5,619 nucleotides of DNA, from assembly GCA_946480525.1 (NCBI GenBank), contig CAMLLA010000280.1, forward strand, positions 1 to 5,619, read 5' to 3'. A program made the position numbers and the translations under genes. Under the pieces are notes generated by a model, which saw only the letters and a list, made by a program, of their open reading frames with translations, did no database searches and was not told where the DNA came from. Source of the stretch: an uncultured Asticcacaulis sp. GTDB lineage: Bacteria > Pseudomonadota > Alphaproteobacteria > Caulobacterales > Caulobacteraceae. Shown piece by piece: positions 5,280 through 5,619 of this stretch (its first letter is position 1; every line of letters starts with the position of its first letter).

Positions 5280-5619
5280 ATGCAGACCCTGAAACTCAAT
5301 CTGGTGAGTGTGCAGCTTGGCGGCCATGTCGTGCTGGACCGCCTTTCCACTGCGTTCGCGCCTGGCCAGGTCCACGTGCTGGCAGGCCCCAACGGTGCCG
5401 GCAAGTCAACCCTGCTTAGGGCCATGGCTGCGCTGTTGCCGGTAAATACCGGAAATATTTCGCTGGACGGTACGGACGTCGCCCGTATGTCGCCTCAGAC
5501 GCGCGCCGAACATATTGCCTACATGCCTCAGGAACGGACGATTGCCTGGGACTTGCCGGCGGTAGACGTCGCAGCACTCGGCGCCTCGCACCTGACGCCT
5601 GAAATGGCGCGACAGCGGG
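5280..5619 (+). CDS. ABC importer ATPase (FecE/BtuD/HmuV-like), cut by the window end
   Basis: The first 113 residues are present and the frame stays open to the last base. Walker A is G-P-N-G-A-G-K-S-T (36-44), and the Q-loop glutamine is Q84 in Y-M-P-Q-E-R. The following A-W-D-L-P and D-V-A-A-L-G (96-101) match the start of the helical subdomain in ATPases of siderophore, haem and cobalamin importers. The signature LSGGQ, Walker B and switch histidine would lie beyond the window. AGGA at 5268-5271 sits 8 bases before the ATG, and the gene starts 4 bases after the permease stop. It should hydrolyse ATP on the cytoplasmic side to drive the permease encoded just upstream. Nothing looks broken; the truncation is only the window edge. 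Confidence 0.93.
   Translation, partial: MQTLKLNLVSVQLGGHVVLDRLSTAFAPGQVHVLAGPNGAGKSTLLRAMAALLPVNTGNISLDGTDVARMSPQTRAEHIAYMPQERTIAWDLPAVDVAALGASHLTPEMARQR

Overview
The window is GC-rich bacterial DNA with mostly G or C at third codon positions and closely packed genes, several overlapping by 4 bases. The methyltransferase and transporter sequences look alphaproteobacterial. A Caulobacterales origin (Caulobacter/Asticcacaulis/Brevundimonas-like) is a guess from the style of the proteins and the small lipoproteins; nothing in the window proves it.

Layout. Six genes are on the minus strand and three on the plus strand, diverging from a 187-base intergenic region at 3280-3466. Leftward from that region runs a translationally coupled unit: a class I SAM-dependent methyltransferase of the RlmI-like type (3279-2362), a TrmH/SpoU-family RNA 2'-O-methyltransferase (2365-1574, ATGA overlap) and an SBF-like/SLC10A7-type membrane transporter (1577-591, GTGA overlap). 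Beyond an 89-base AT-richer gap lie three very short minus-strand genes (501-337, 277-164, 83-12). Each encodes a lipoprotein-type signal peptide and lipobox, and each has Cys-Ile at the start of the mature chain. One would mature to only four residues, and one has a His-rich tail. These are the least ordinary part of the window.

Rightward from the divergent region is an ABC importer of the iron-siderophore/haem/cobalamin class: a periplasmic binding protein (3467-4276), a FecCD/BtuC-type permease (4280-5275) and the first 113 residues of the ATPase (5280 to the window end). They are separated by only 3 and 4 bases and form one operon. The three proteins would capture a metal chelate in the periplasm, pass it through the inner membrane and power the step with ATP. 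No TonB-dependent receptor, cobalamin riboswitch or clear Fur site is visible, so the substrate is undecided.

No mobile element, CRISPR array, tRNA or rRNA gene was seen. The divergent region holds a near-perfect palindrome and a nested pair of inverted repeats that no gene explains.
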